A stretch of 64,000 nucleotides of DNA. It comes from Pseudomonas sp. LRP2-20. Its GTDB lineage: Bacteria > Pseudomonadota > Gammaproteobacteria > Pseudomonadales > Pseudomonadaceae. This document shows positions 48,549 to 56,856 of the stretch, piece after piece. How positions within the stretch are numbered: the stretch's first letter is position 1; every line of letters begins with the position of its first letter. The position numbers and the translations under genes are program-made. The stretch spans positions 1,990,001 through 2,054,000 of the forward strand of contig NZ_AP025944.1 of assembly GCF_024349685.1 (NCBI RefSeq). Direction: 5' to 3'. Below the pieces are notes generated by a model. The model was not told the origin of the DNA. It did not search any database and saw nothing but the letters and a program-made list of their open reading frames with translations.

Positions 48549-49856
48549 TTACCAGCAGATGCCTTGGCTGCGGCTATCGCTCAGGCCGGGCATGAAGCCG
48601 ACCAGGTCGATCACCTGCTTGCCGTGGTCGGCTTGCAGGGCGCTGGCGAAGCGCGGGTCGTTGTTGCCCAGGACGATCACTTCGGCGTCATCGATCACCT
48701 GCTGCAGGTCGCTGTGCAGCAGCGACGAAACATGCGGGATCCTGGCTTCGATGTAGTCCTTGTTGGCCCCGTGCACGCGGGCGTATTCGACGTTCTCGTC
48801 GAATATGTGCAGCTGGTAACCCTTGCCGATGAGGCGCTCGGCCAGTTCCACCAGCGGGCTTTCCCGCAGGTCGTCGGTGCCGGCCTTGAAGGCCAGGCCG
48901 AGCAGGGCGATCTTGCGTTTGTCCTGGCGCTCGATGAGGTCGAAGGCGTTCTGCACCTGCGAGGCGTTGCTGGCCATCAGCGAGTCGAGCAGCGGCGCCT
49001 TCACATCCAGGCTGGCGGCGCGGTAGGTGAGGGCCCGCACGTCCTTGGGCAGGCACGAGCCGCCAAAGGCGAAGCCCGGGCGCAGGTAGTAGCGCGACAG
49101 GTTGAGCTTGTGGTCCTGGCAGACCACATCCATGACTTCGCGGCCATCGACACCGGCAGCCTTGGCAATGTTGCCGATCTCGTTGGCGAAGGTGACCTTG
49201 GTCGCGTGCCAGACGTTGCAGGTGTACTTGATCATCTCGGCAATTTCGATGGTCCTGCGGATCACCGGTGCGTCGAGCTCCTTGTACAGCGACTCGAGCA
49301 GGTCGCCCGACGCTTTGTCCAGCTCGCCGATCACGGTCATGGCCGGGAAGTCGTAGTCCTGGATCGCCGTGCTCTCGCGCAGGAACTCCGGGTTCACTGC
49401 CACGCCGAAGTCGACGCCGGCCTTCTTGCCCGAGCAGTCTTCGAGAATCGGGATCACCACATTCTTCACCGTGCCTGGCAGCACGGTGCTGCGCACCACC
49501 ACGGTGTGGCGGCTGCCCTTGTCGCGCAGGGCGGTGCCGATTTCCCGGCAGACCGCTTCCATGTACACCAGGTCCAGGTCGCCGTTCTTCTTGCTGGGGG
49601 TGCCGACGCACAGCAGCGACAGGTCGGTGGCGAGGATCGCCGCTTGCACGTCGGTGGTGCCGCTCAGCCGGCCCTTGCTGATGCCGTCCTGCAGCAACTG
49701 TTCCAGGCCCGGCTCGACAATCGGCGACTTGCCCTGGTTGATCAGTTCGATTTTCGCCGGGGAAATGTCCACCCCCAGCACGTGATGGCCGCGGGCCGAC
49801 AGGCAGCCCGCGCAGACCGCGCCAACATAGCCAAGTCCAAAGATACTGATGTTCAT
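48549..49856 (-). CDS. algD: GDP-mannose 6-dehydrogenase
   Basis: AlgD oxidises GDP-mannose to GDP-mannuronate, the committed step of alginate synthesis. The 435-residue protein has the NAD site IFGLGYVGAV at the N-terminus, the catalytic cysteine in FAFGGSCLPKDVRAL near residue 268, and a C-terminal domain ending QGICW, as in P. aeruginosa. It is the operon member that looks most like the canonical protein. ATG 49856 (MNISIFGLG). It is first in the operon and transcribed away from the XRE regulator gene. GDP-mannose must come from an algA or another PMI/GMP gene elsewhere. Confidence 0.96.
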   Translation of the reverse strand: MNISIFGLGYVGAVCAGCLSARGHHVLGVDISPAKIELINQGKSPIVEPGLEQLLQDGISKGRLSGTTDVQAAILATDLSLLCVGTPSKKNGDLDLVYMEAVCREIGTALRDKGSRHTVVVRSTVLPGTVKNVVIPILEDCSGKKAGVDFGVAVNPEFLRESTAIQDYDFPAMTVIGELDKASGDLLESLYKELDAPVIRRTIEIAEMIKYTCNVWHATKVTFANEIGNIAKAAGVDGREVMDVVCQDHKLNLSRYYLRPGFAFGGSCLPKDVRALTYRAASLDVKAPLLDSLMASNASQVQNAFDLIERQDKRKIALLGLAFKAGTDDLRESPLVELAERLIGKGYQLHIFDENVEYARVHGANKDYIEARIPHVSSLLHSDLQQVIDDAEVIVLGNNDPRFASALQADHGKQVIDLVGFMPGLSDSRSQGICW

Positions 49857-50015
49857 AGGTCCCTCTCCCTGGGGCACGGCAAAGCCGGCCGAGATACATC
49901 GTTCATGAAGTTGTCGAAATGGCAGACGCGCAGAATTAAGCCGCGCTCGGAAGTGGCGTTTCAGGCTGTTTCTTAGTGGTCTTTTTACAGCCTAATGTTG
50001 TTCTTATTTTTATTG

Positions 50016-50035
50016 CAAGCGTTGATATTCGCTTG
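50016..50035. promoter_or_regulatory. Inverted repeat upstream of algD
   Basis: CAAGCG and CGCTTG are separated by eight bases, about 160 bases upstream of the algD start, in the AT-rich part of the gap. Possible binding site of the divergent XRE regulator or another regulator. Confidence 0.35.
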
Positions 50036-50277
50036 TTTGAAAATAACTTATATTTTCTCTGTTAAAGTTTAAAAACCCTTATAAATCAATAAGTTAAAGT
50101 TGCTGTTAGTTGGGCGTCAAAAAAATGATTATCCTGTCGGTGGCGATAAAGTGGCGCCAATGGCATGGCGTTCTGCCAATTTTCCTGTGTTTTTTGTGGC
50201 TTGGATTGCACTGCGGGAGCCTATAAAACCCCAATAAATCGGGGCCCCGCCGGGTGCGCTAGTGGCGCAATACTGGC

Positions 50278-50306
50278 TTGCGACGCTGGCCGGTGATGGG
50301 CATAGT
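50278..50306 (+). promoter_or_regulatory. Candidate promoter of the xre gene
   Basis: TTGCGA and CATAGT, each four of six matches to the sigma-70 elements, are spaced by 17 bases. The predicted start would be near 50313, about 70 bases upstream of the xre ATG. Confidence 0.4.
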
Positions 50307-50324
50307 GACCACACAGTCTGCAAC

Positions 50325-50344
50325 TGCTTACAGGATTGTGAGCA
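50325..50344. promoter_or_regulatory. Candidate operator in the xre leader
   Basis: TGCTTACA-GGAT-TGTGAGCA is an inverted repeat with one mismatch, lying just downstream of the candidate xre promoter. Position fits autorepression by the encoded HTH protein. Confidence 0.4.
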
Positions 50345-50381
50345 GCACCCATGACGGCAAAGGAACAAGGAGAAACGTCAT

Positions 50382-50771
50382 ATGAAAGGACTCGGTCCAC
50401 GTCTGCGGGAAGAGCGTGAACGGCTGGGCATGACCCAGCGGGTATTTGGTGACATCGGCGGCGTCGAGCCCAATGCCCAGGGCAAGTACGAAAGTGGCGA
50501 GCGCACCCCACGGGCGGATTACCTGGCGGCGCTGGCGAACCGGGGCGTGGATGCGCTGTACGTGCTCAGTGGTGAGCGCACGCCGGCACCGCTGGAAAGC
50601 CTGACGGCGGATGAAACCGGTCTGCTGGGCGCGTTTCGGCGTTTGCCGGCAGCCGACAAGGCGGCGTTGTGGCATCTGCTGGGGCGCCTGGTGGGTGAGG
50701 GCAGTGGCGGTGAGTTGGCGCGGCTGCCGCGTCCTGAGCGTCCGGCGTATCTGAAGGAAGTTTTACGCTAG
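50382..50771 (+). CDS. XRE-family helix-turn-helix regulator
   Basis: A 129-residue protein with an N-terminal Cro/CI-type helix-turn-helix (residues about 5-62, LREERERLGMTQRVFGDIGGVEPNAQGKYESGER). The C-terminal tail of about 60 residues is not recognised as a known effector domain. ATG 50382 is preceded by AAGGAG. It is divergent from the alginate-like operon and upstream of gacA on the same strand. A Cro/CI-type gene next to gacA is usual in P. putida, so a link to the alginate-like operon is possible but not proven. Confidence 0.88.
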   Translation: MKGLGPRLREERERLGMTQRVFGDIGGVEPNAQGKYESGERTPRADYLAALANRGVDALYVLSGERTPAPLESLTADETGLLGAFRRLPAADKAALWHLLGRLVGEGSGGELARLPRPERPAYLKEVLR

Positions 50772-50834
50772 GTCCGCCATGAAAAATTTTGTTAAGGTGG
50801 CGGGATCCAATCGCCCTGTTGACGAGGTGTCTGC

Positions 50835-51473
50835 TTGATTAGGGTCCTAGTGGTCGACGATCACGATCTGGTTCGAACCGGTATTACTCGCATGCTCGCC
50901 GATATCGATGGCCTGCAGGTGGTGGGTGAGGCGGATTCGGGCGAATCGGCGCTGAAGCTCGCCCGGGAACTGAAGCCTGACGTCGTGCTGATGGACGTGA
51001 AGATGCCTGGGATCGGCGGCCTGGAAGCCACCCGCAAACTGCTGCGCAGCCACCCCGACATCAAGGTGGTGGCTGTTACCGTGTGTGAAGAAGACCCGTT
51101 CCCCACCCGCCTGATGCAGGCCGGTGCCGCCGGTTACCTGACCAAGGGCGCAGGCTTGGACGAAATGGTCCAGGCCATTCGCCTGGCATTTGCCGGGCAA
51201 CGCTATATCAGCCCGCAGATTGCCCAGCAGCTGGCGCTGAAGTCGTTCCAGCCCCAGGGTTCGCCGTTCGACGCGCTGTCGGAGCGGGAAATCCAGATTG
51301 CCCTGATGATCGTCGGCTGCCAGAAAGTGCAGATCATCTCCGACAAGTTGTGCCTGTCGCCCAAGACCGTCAATACTTACCGTTATCGGATCTTCGAAAA
51401 ACTCTCGGTCACCAGCGACGTCGAACTGACCTTGCTGGCCGTTCGCCACGGTATGGTTGACGCAAGCCTGTAA
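50835..51473 (+). CDS. gacA: Response regulator GacA
   Basis: GacA is the response regulator of the GacS/GacA system, which activates small RNAs RsmY/RsmZ and thus secondary metabolism, biofilm and motility choice. The 212-residue protein has a receiver domain with phosphorylation site D54 (VLMDVKMPG) and acidic VVDDHD, and a C-terminal LuxR-type HTH (about 148-205, LSEREIQIALMI and SPKTVNTYRYRI). The start codon is TTG at 50835 with GAGG seven bases upstream. It is followed by uvrC after 6 bases, the conserved gacA-uvrC order. Confidence 0.97.
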   Translation: MIRVLVVDDHDLVRTGITRMLADIDGLQVVGEADSGESALKLARELKPDVVLMDVKMPGIGGLEATRKLLRSHPDIKVVAVTVCEEDPFPTRLMQAGAAGYLTKGAGLDEMVQAIRLAFAGQRYISPQIAQQLALKSFQPQGSPFDALSEREIQIALMIVGCQKVQIISDKLCLSPKTVNTYRYRIFEKLSVTSDVELTLLAVRHGMVDASL

Positions 51474-51479
51474 ACCCTC

Positions 51480-53303
51480 ATGTCAGAAGCCTTTGATGCC
51501 AGCGCGTTCCTGGCGACCTGCAGCGGTCGCCCGGGTGTATACCGGATGTTCGACGCCGAGGCGCGGCTGCTTTACGTCGGCAAGGCCAAGAACCTCAAGA
51601 AGCGCCTGGCCAGCTATTTCCGCAAGACCGGCCTGGCGCCGAAAACCGCCGCGCTGGTGGGGCGCATCGCCCAGGTCGAAACCACCATCACCGCCAACGA
51701 GACCGAGGCACTGCTGCTCGAACAGAACCTGATCAAGCAGTGGCGTCCGCCGTACAACATTCTGTTGCGCGACGATAAATCCTATCCGTACGTGTTCCTG
51801 TCGGATGGCGAATTCCCCCGCCTGGGGATTCACCGTGGGGCGAAGAAGGCCAAGGGGCGTTATTTCGGGCCATACCCCAGTGCTGGCGCCATTCGCGAGA
51901 GCCTCAGTCTGCTGCAGAAGGCTTTTTCCGTGCGCCAGTGCGAAGACAGTTACTTCGCCAACCGTACCCGCCCCTGCCTGCAGTACCAGATCAAGCGCTG
52001 CAAAGGCCCGTGCACCCGGCTGGTCACGGCCGAGGAGTATGCCGAGGACGTGCGCCATTCGGTGATGTTCCTCGAAGGGCGCAGCCAGCAGTTGGGCAAT
52101 GAGCTCAACGAGGCCATGGAAAAGGCCGCCATGGCCCTCAATTTCGAGAAGGCTGCCGAACTGCGCGACCAGATAGCCCTGTTGCGCCGGGTGCAGGACC
52201 AGCAGTACATCGAAGGTGGCTCCGGCGACGTCGATGTGGTGGCCGCCTTCGTCAACCCGGGCGGTGCCTGCGTGCACCTGATCAGCGTGCGTGGCGGGCG
52301 GGTGCTGGGCAGCAAGAACTTCTTCCCGCAGGTGGGCATCGAGGAGGAGGTGGCCGAAGTCATGGCCGCATTCCTGTCGCAGTACTACCTGGGCAATGCC
52401 GAGCGCGAACTGCCCGGCGAGCTGATCGTCAACGTGGTGCATGAGGACTTCGAGGCCATCACCGAAGCCGTGCAGAGCCTGCGCGGTCGCGAGCTGACCA
52501 TCAGCCACCGCGTACGCGGCACCCGCGCGCGCTGGCAGCAACTGGCGGTGACCAATGCCGAGCAGGCCCTCAATGCCCGCCTGGCCAACCGCCAGCACAT
52601 GGCTGCGCGCTTCGAGGCGCTGGCCGAAGTGCTCGGCCTGGATGAAGTGCCACAGCGCCTGGAGTGCTATGACATCAGCCACTCCAGCGGCGAAGCCACG
52701 GTAGCCAGCTGCGTGGTGTTCGGCCCGGAGGGGCCGATCAAGTCGGATTACCGGCGCTTCAACATCGAAGGTGTCACTGCCGGCGACGACTATGCCGCCA
52801 TGCACCAGGCCCTGACCCGCCGTTATGGGCGGATCAAGGACGGCGAGGGCAAGCTGCCCGACGTGCTGCTGGTCGACGGTGGCAAGGGCCAGCTGAACAT
52901 GGCCCGCGAAGTGATGCAGGAGCTGGCCTTCACCGACCTGACCCTGCTTGGCGTGGCCAAGGGCGTGACCCGCAAGGCCGGCTTCGAGACCCTGTACCTC
53001 AACGACGTGGCCCACGAGTTCACCCTCAAGGGCGACAACCCGGCGCTGCACCTGATTCAGCAGATCCGCGACGAAGCCCACCGGTTTGCCATCACCGGCC
53101 ACCGTGCCCGGCGCGGCAAGGCCCGCCGTACCTCAAGCCTGGAAGACGTCGCCGGGGTAGGACCCAAGCGCCGCCGCGACCTGCTCAAGCACTTCGGCGG
53201 CCTGCAGGAGCTCAACCGCGCCAGCATCGATGAGATCGCCAAAGCCCCCGGCATCAGTAAAAAGCTTGCCGAGTCGATTTATGCCAGCCTGCATAGCGAG
53301 TAG
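51480..53303 (+). CDS. uvrC: Excinuclease ABC subunit C
   Basis: UvrC makes both incisions in nucleotide excision repair. The 607-residue protein has the GIY-YIG nuclease domain at the start ([25 protein letters not shown]), a UVR domain near residue 205, the RNase H-like C-terminal nuclease ([26 protein letters not shown]) and two helix-hairpin-helix motifs at the end. It lies 6 bases after gacA in the same operon. Length is normal. Confidence 0.97.
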   Translation: MSEAFDASAFLATCSGRPGVYRMFDAEARLLYVGKAKNLKKRLASYFRKTGLAPKTAALVGRIAQVETTITANETEALLLEQNLIKQWRPPYNILLRDDKSYPYVFLSDGEFPRLGIHRGAKKAKGRYFGPYPSAGAIRESLSLLQKAFSVRQCEDSYFANRTRPCLQYQIKRCKGPCTRLVTAEEYAEDVRHSVMFLEGRSQQLGNELNEAMEKAAMALNFEKAAELRDQIALLRRVQDQQYIEGGSGDVDVVAAFVNPGGACVHLISVRGGRVLGSKNFFPQVGIEEEVAEVMAAFLSQYYLGNAERELPGELIVNVVHEDFEAITEAVQSLRGRELTISHRVRGTRARWQQLAVTNAEQALNARLANRQHMAARFEALAEVLGLDEVPQRLECYDISHSSGEATVASCVVFGPEGPIKSDYRRFNIEGVTAGDDYAAMHQALTRRYGRIKDGEGKLPDVLLVDGGKGQLNMAREVMQELAFTDLTLLGVAKGVTRKAGFETLYLNDVAHEFTLKGDNPALHLIQQIRDEAHRFAITGHRARRGKARRTSSLEDVAGVGPKRRRDLLKHFGGLQELNRASIDEIAKAPGISKKLAESIYASLHSE

Positions 53304-53336
53304 AATGCCGGGCTCAACCCGCAGCCAGTCGTACCG

Positions 53337-53897
53337 ATGAATATTCCAAACCTGCTCACCGTTCTACGCGTCCTGCTCATCCCGATCTTCATCCTGCTGT
53401 TCTATGTGCCCTATCACTGGAGCTACATGGCCGCCAGCACGGTGTTCGCCATCGCCGCCGCCACCGACTGGCTGGATGGCTACCTGGCGCGTCGCCTGCA
53501 GCAGAGCACCCCGTTCGGCGCCTTCCTCGACCCGGTGGCCGACAAGCTGATGGTGGCGGTGGCCCTGGTGCTGCTGGTGCAGGTGCACGCCAACTTCTGG
53601 CTGACCCTGCCGGCGGCGGTGATCATCGGCCGCGAAATCGTCGTGTCGGCGTTGCGCGAGTGGATGGCCGAGCTGGGTGCACGGGCCCACGTGGCGGTAT
53701 CCAGCCTTGGCAAGTGGAAAACGGCGGCACAGATGCTGGCGCTGGTGATCCTGCTGGCCAACCCGCCGGTGGTGAGCTTTTGGGTGGTGCTAGGCTACGG
53801 CCTGTTGCTGGTGGCGGCGGCCCTGACCTTGTGGTCGATGGTGCACTACCTGCTGGCCGCCTGGCCGCACCTGCGCGAAGGCTCCGAACAAAAATAA
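53337..53897 (+). CDS. pgsA: CDP-diacylglycerol--glycerol-3-phosphate 3-phosphatidyltransferase
   Basis: PgsA makes phosphatidylglycerol phosphate from CDP-diacylglycerol. The 186-residue membrane protein has the CDP-alcohol phosphatidyltransferase signature [12 protein letters not shown] plus [11 protein letters not shown], with all four aspartates. It begins [12 protein letters not shown] and has about five membrane segments. It is 33 bases after uvrC, completing gacA-uvrC-pgsA. Confidence 0.97.
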   Translation: MNIPNLLTVLRVLLIPIFILLFYVPYHWSYMAASTVFAIAAATDWLDGYLARRLQQSTPFGAFLDPVADKLMVAVALVLLVQVHANFWLTLPAAVIIGREIVVSALREWMAELGARAHVAVSSLGKWKTAAQMLALVILLANPPVVSFWVVLGYGLLLVAAALTLWSMVHYLLAAWPHLREGSEQK

Positions 53898-53960
53898 AAC
53901 TTTTTTGAATCAAGGGGTTGACGCCGTTTCAGATATCGCTAGAATGGCACCCATCACGAC

Positions 53961-54036
<76 letters not shown>

Positions 54037-54075
54037 AATAAAGACCTGCAGATTTCGCTTGAAGTCTGCATGTCG

Positions 54076-54104
54076 TGAAAAAAGGCCCTTCGGGGCCTTT
54101 TTTC
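54076..54104 (+). terminator. Rho-independent terminator after tRNA-Gly
   Basis: Hairpin AAAAAAGGCCC-TTCG-GGGCCTTTTTT followed by CG. The A and T runs make it bidirectional. Confidence 0.88.
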
Positions 54105-54287
54105 GTTTCAGCGCAAATCAGCGAAGAACGCGAGTAGCCGGGCATTCACAGGCCAGGTTCAAAGCCAGAGTGCGATAGTCCCACTCCCTCCGGCTTTCAG
54201 TGGGGCAGGGGCGCGCCCGAGAAGTGCAAGGGTGCTAGACCTGGCCCGAGTAGCCTGCCAGGTCCATTCGACGACCCTGCAACCTGA

Positions 54288-55547
54288 TCACGCCGAGAGT
54301 GCCAGTACCCACAGCGCTGCCGCCAGCGCGGGCGGCATCACCAGCAAGCCAAGGCGCAGGAAGCGCCATGCACTGACATGCTCGCCCTCCCGGCGGATGG
54401 CCACCAACCACAACAGCGTTGCCAGGGAGCCGGTAATCGACAGGTTCGGGCCCAGGTCCACGCCAATCAGCAGCGCCGCCGTGGTTTGGCCTGGCAACTC
54501 GGCGAGGTGCCCCATGGCCCCGGCGATCAGCCCGGTTGGCAAATTGTTCATCAGGTTGCTGGCGATGGCGACGCCCGTGCCCGCTACCCAGCTGGCCTGG
54601 GTGGGCGAGGTCTGAGCCAGTGCGGCCAGGGCATGGGCCAGTTGTTCGATGATCCCGGTCTGTGCCACCGCTTCGACAAGCACGAACAAGCCTGCCACCA
54701 GCGGCAAGACTCCCCAAGCCACATGCCTGAGCACAGGCATCGGGCTGCGCCGCTGGCGCAGGTGGATCAGCCCGGTGGTGGCGACGCCAGCACAAAAGGT
54801 GGGTAGGCCCAGTGGCGTGTCCAGCGCCGAGGCCGTCAGCAGCAGTGCGCCGGTCAGCACAAGGCCCATCGCGCACAGGCGGGCGCCATGGGGCAACGGT
54901 TGCGGATCGATGTCCAGGGCCAGGGGTTGACGAATTTGCCGGCGCTGGGTGATGCGCAGTGCCAGGTAGGTCAGGCCGATGGCTGCCAGCGATGGCAAGG
55001 TGAACTGCCTGAGCCAGTCCAGCAGCGGCGGCATCTGGCTGCCGAACACTACCAGGTTGGCGGGGTTGGAGATCGGCAGCACGAAACTGGCGGCGTTGGC
55101 GATGAAGGCGCAAATGAACAGGTAGGGCAGAGGTTCTGCCTTGGCCGCCCTGCAGGCCGCGTATACCGCAGGTGTGAGAACCACAGCGGTCGCGTCGTTG
55201 GACAAGAACACGGTGACCAGCGTGCCCACTGCGAACACCAGGTCGAACAGCCGCTGCCCGGAGCCCCGGGCATGGCGTACCGCGTACCTGGCCAGCCAGT
55301 CGAACAACCCCTCCTGGCGTGCCAGCTCGGCCAGCACCATCATGCCGATCAGGAACAGGTACACATCGCCGCCTTCGGCAATGGCCGCCAGGGCGGAGCG
55401 CAGCGGAATCAGCCCCAGCCCGGTCAGCAGCAGTGCGCCACCCATGGCCCAGACGTATTCAGGGATGCGCCAGGGGCGCAGGATGACGCCACAGGTGGCC
55501 AGGGCGGCCACGGCCCAGATGGTGAGTGCGGTGTTGGAGATAAGCAT
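54288..55547 (-). CDS. ArsB/NhaD-type permease (arsenite-efflux-like)
   Basis: A 419-residue membrane protein with about eleven to twelve hydrophobic segments of the ion-transporter superfamily that includes ArsB. Family-like parts are FLSNDATAVVLTPAVYAAC and SFVLPISNPANLVVFG near the middle of the first half, and IASNLMNNLPTGLIAGAM with LIGVDLGPNLSITGSLATLLW in the second half. ArsB exports arsenite or antimonite; related members transport other ions. No arsR or arsC is adjacent, so the arsenic role is not confirmed. It follows the MFS gene by 7 bases. Confidence 0.85.
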   Translation of the reverse strand: MLISNTALTIWAVAALATCGVILRPWRIPEYVWAMGGALLLTGLGLIPLRSALAAIAEGGDVYLFLIGMMVLAELARQEGLFDWLARYAVRHARGSGQRLFDLVFAVGTLVTVFLSNDATAVVLTPAVYAACRAAKAEPLPYLFICAFIANAASFVLPISNPANLVVFGSQMPPLLDWLRQFTLPSLAAIGLTYLALRITQRRQIRQPLALDIDPQPLPHGARLCAMGLVLTGALLLTASALDTPLGLPTFCAGVATTGLIHLRQRRSPMPVLRHVAWGVLPLVAGLFVLVEAVAQTGIIEQLAHALAALAQTSPTQASWVAGTGVAIASNLMNNLPTGLIAGAMGHLAELPGQTTAALLIGVDLGPNLSITGSLATLLWLVAIRREGEHVSAWRFLRLGLLVMPPALAAALWVLALSA

Positions 55548-55554
55548 TGTACGT

Positions 55555-56844
55555 TCAGTGTCCAGCGGATGTGGGTAAGCCAGTCGGCGTGTCGTTCAAG
55601 CGGGGTTGGGTTTCCGGGAGGCTGATCAGCACCAGAAGGAACGCTGCTGCGGCGATGGCGGCCAGTGTCAGGAACGCCGCATCGTAGCCGGCCTCCTGTA
55701 CCACCAGGCCGGCAATGCCTGGGCTCAATGCGGCGCCCAGGCCGAAAACTGCCGTCAGCGCCCCCAGGCTGACGTTGAATCGCCCGGTGCCCTCGGTCAG
55801 GTCCTTGACCACGATGGGGAATAGCGCACCGAAGATCCCCGCACCAATGCCGTCGAGCAGTTGCACGCTGACCAGCCAGAATGGGTTGTCGGATACCACG
55901 TAGAGCGCGCCGCGTAGCGGCAGGATGAGAAAGCCTGCCAGCAGAAACGGCTTGCGCCCCCATTGCTCGGCCTTGGCGCCGGTCAGTAACGCCATGGGCA
56001 CCATGACCAGTTGCGCCGCGATGATACAGGCGGAGGTCAGCGGCGTCGCCAGGCTCAGGTTGACTTGCGACAGCTTCTGGCTCACCAGCGGCAGCATTGC
56101 CGCATTGGCCAAGTGGAAGAGGGCGCAGCAAACCGCGAACAGCAGTAGCGTGCGGTTGTGCAGCAGCAGGCGCAGATCTGTCGGGTGAACCTCACCCGAT
56201 TGCGCATGGACCAGGCCGCGTGCGACTTCATGATCGATGGCCGCCGCAGGAATGCGACTGACCGCGATGATGCTGGCCACGGTCATGATGGCCATCAGGT
56301 AGAACACCACTACCGGGCCGTAGAGGTAAGCCAGGCCTCCGGCCAGCAGCGCTGAGCAGGCGTTGCCGGCGTGATTGAAGGTCTCGTTGCGCCCCACACG
56401 CTGTGTGAAGGCCTTGGGGCCGGTAATGCCAAGGGAAATGGCGGCAATCGCCGGGGCAAACACTGAGCCTGCAAGTGCACTGATGCTCTGGGTCGCGGCC
56501 ACCAGCCCGAATGTCGAGATCAGTGGTAGCAACAGGCAGCTGCCGGTAACCAGCAAAGCGGCGATCACCACGACCGCTCGCTTGGCCGGTGTCGTGTCGA
56601 TCAGGGCGCCAGCCAGGGTCTGCGCAAGCAGCGCAGTGATGCCCGCCAGCGTCATCACCAGGCCGATGCTCGCCGGTTGCCAGTGGTGCACGGCCAGCAG
56701 GTAGATCGCCAGATAAGGCCCCAGACCATCGCGCACGTCGGCAAGGAAGAAGTTCAGCCAATCGAGTGCGCGTTGATGCGATTGATTTGACCGGGAGTTA
56801 TCCAAAGAACGATCTCGGTGAGCCAGAAGAGTGGAGCACGTCAA
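55555..56844 (-). CDS. MFS transporter
   Basis: A major facilitator protein (429 residues from TTG 56844) with twelve membrane segments. The loop 2-3 region reads LAGALIDTTPAKRAVV and the start of the first helix is NFFLADVRDGLGPYLAIYL, a subgroup often found next to ArsB-like genes. The start is uncertain: no ATG lies near the N-terminus; TTG 56805 is an alternative. It probably forms an operon with the ArsB-like gene. Substrate unknown. Confidence 0.82.
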   Translation of the reverse strand: MTCSTLLAHRDRSLDNSRSNQSHQRALDWLNFFLADVRDGLGPYLAIYLLAVHHWQPASIGLVMTLAGITALLAQTLAGALIDTTPAKRAVVVIAALLVTGSCLLLPLISTFGLVAATQSISALAGSVFAPAIAAISLGITGPKAFTQRVGRNETFNHAGNACSALLAGGLAYLYGPVVVFYLMAIMTVASIIAVSRIPAAAIDHEVARGLVHAQSGEVHPTDLRLLLHNRTLLLFAVCCALFHLANAAMLPLVSQKLSQVNLSLATPLTSACIIAAQLVMVPMALLTGAKAEQWGRKPFLLAGFLILPLRGALYVVSDNPFWLVSVQLLDGIGAGIFGALFPIVVKDLTEGTGRFNVSLGALTAVFGLGAALSPGIAGLVVQEAGYDAAFLTLAAIAAAAFLLVLISLPETQPRLNDTPTGLPTSAGH

Positions 56845-56856
56845 CGCAAGCTTCGC

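Larger units (their letters stand above)
49857..50381. promoter_or_regulatory. algD/xre divergent intergenic region
   Basis: A 525-base gap, strikingly AT-rich at 49975-50140 compared with the genes around it. It contains an inverted repeat CAAGCG-N8-CGCTTG (50016-50035), a possible operator. A candidate algD -35/-10 pair on the minus strand is TTGATT-N17-TTTAAC within 50060-50090, weak. No AlgU-type GAACTT or sigma-54 TGGCAC-N5-TTGCA motif was found upstream of algD. No credible gene lies inside. Confidence 0.6.

Noticed and set aside
49857-50140. AlgU or sigma-54 promoter upstream of algD
   Set aside because: Neither GAACTT nor a TGGCAC-N5-TTGCA arrangement was found on the minus strand.
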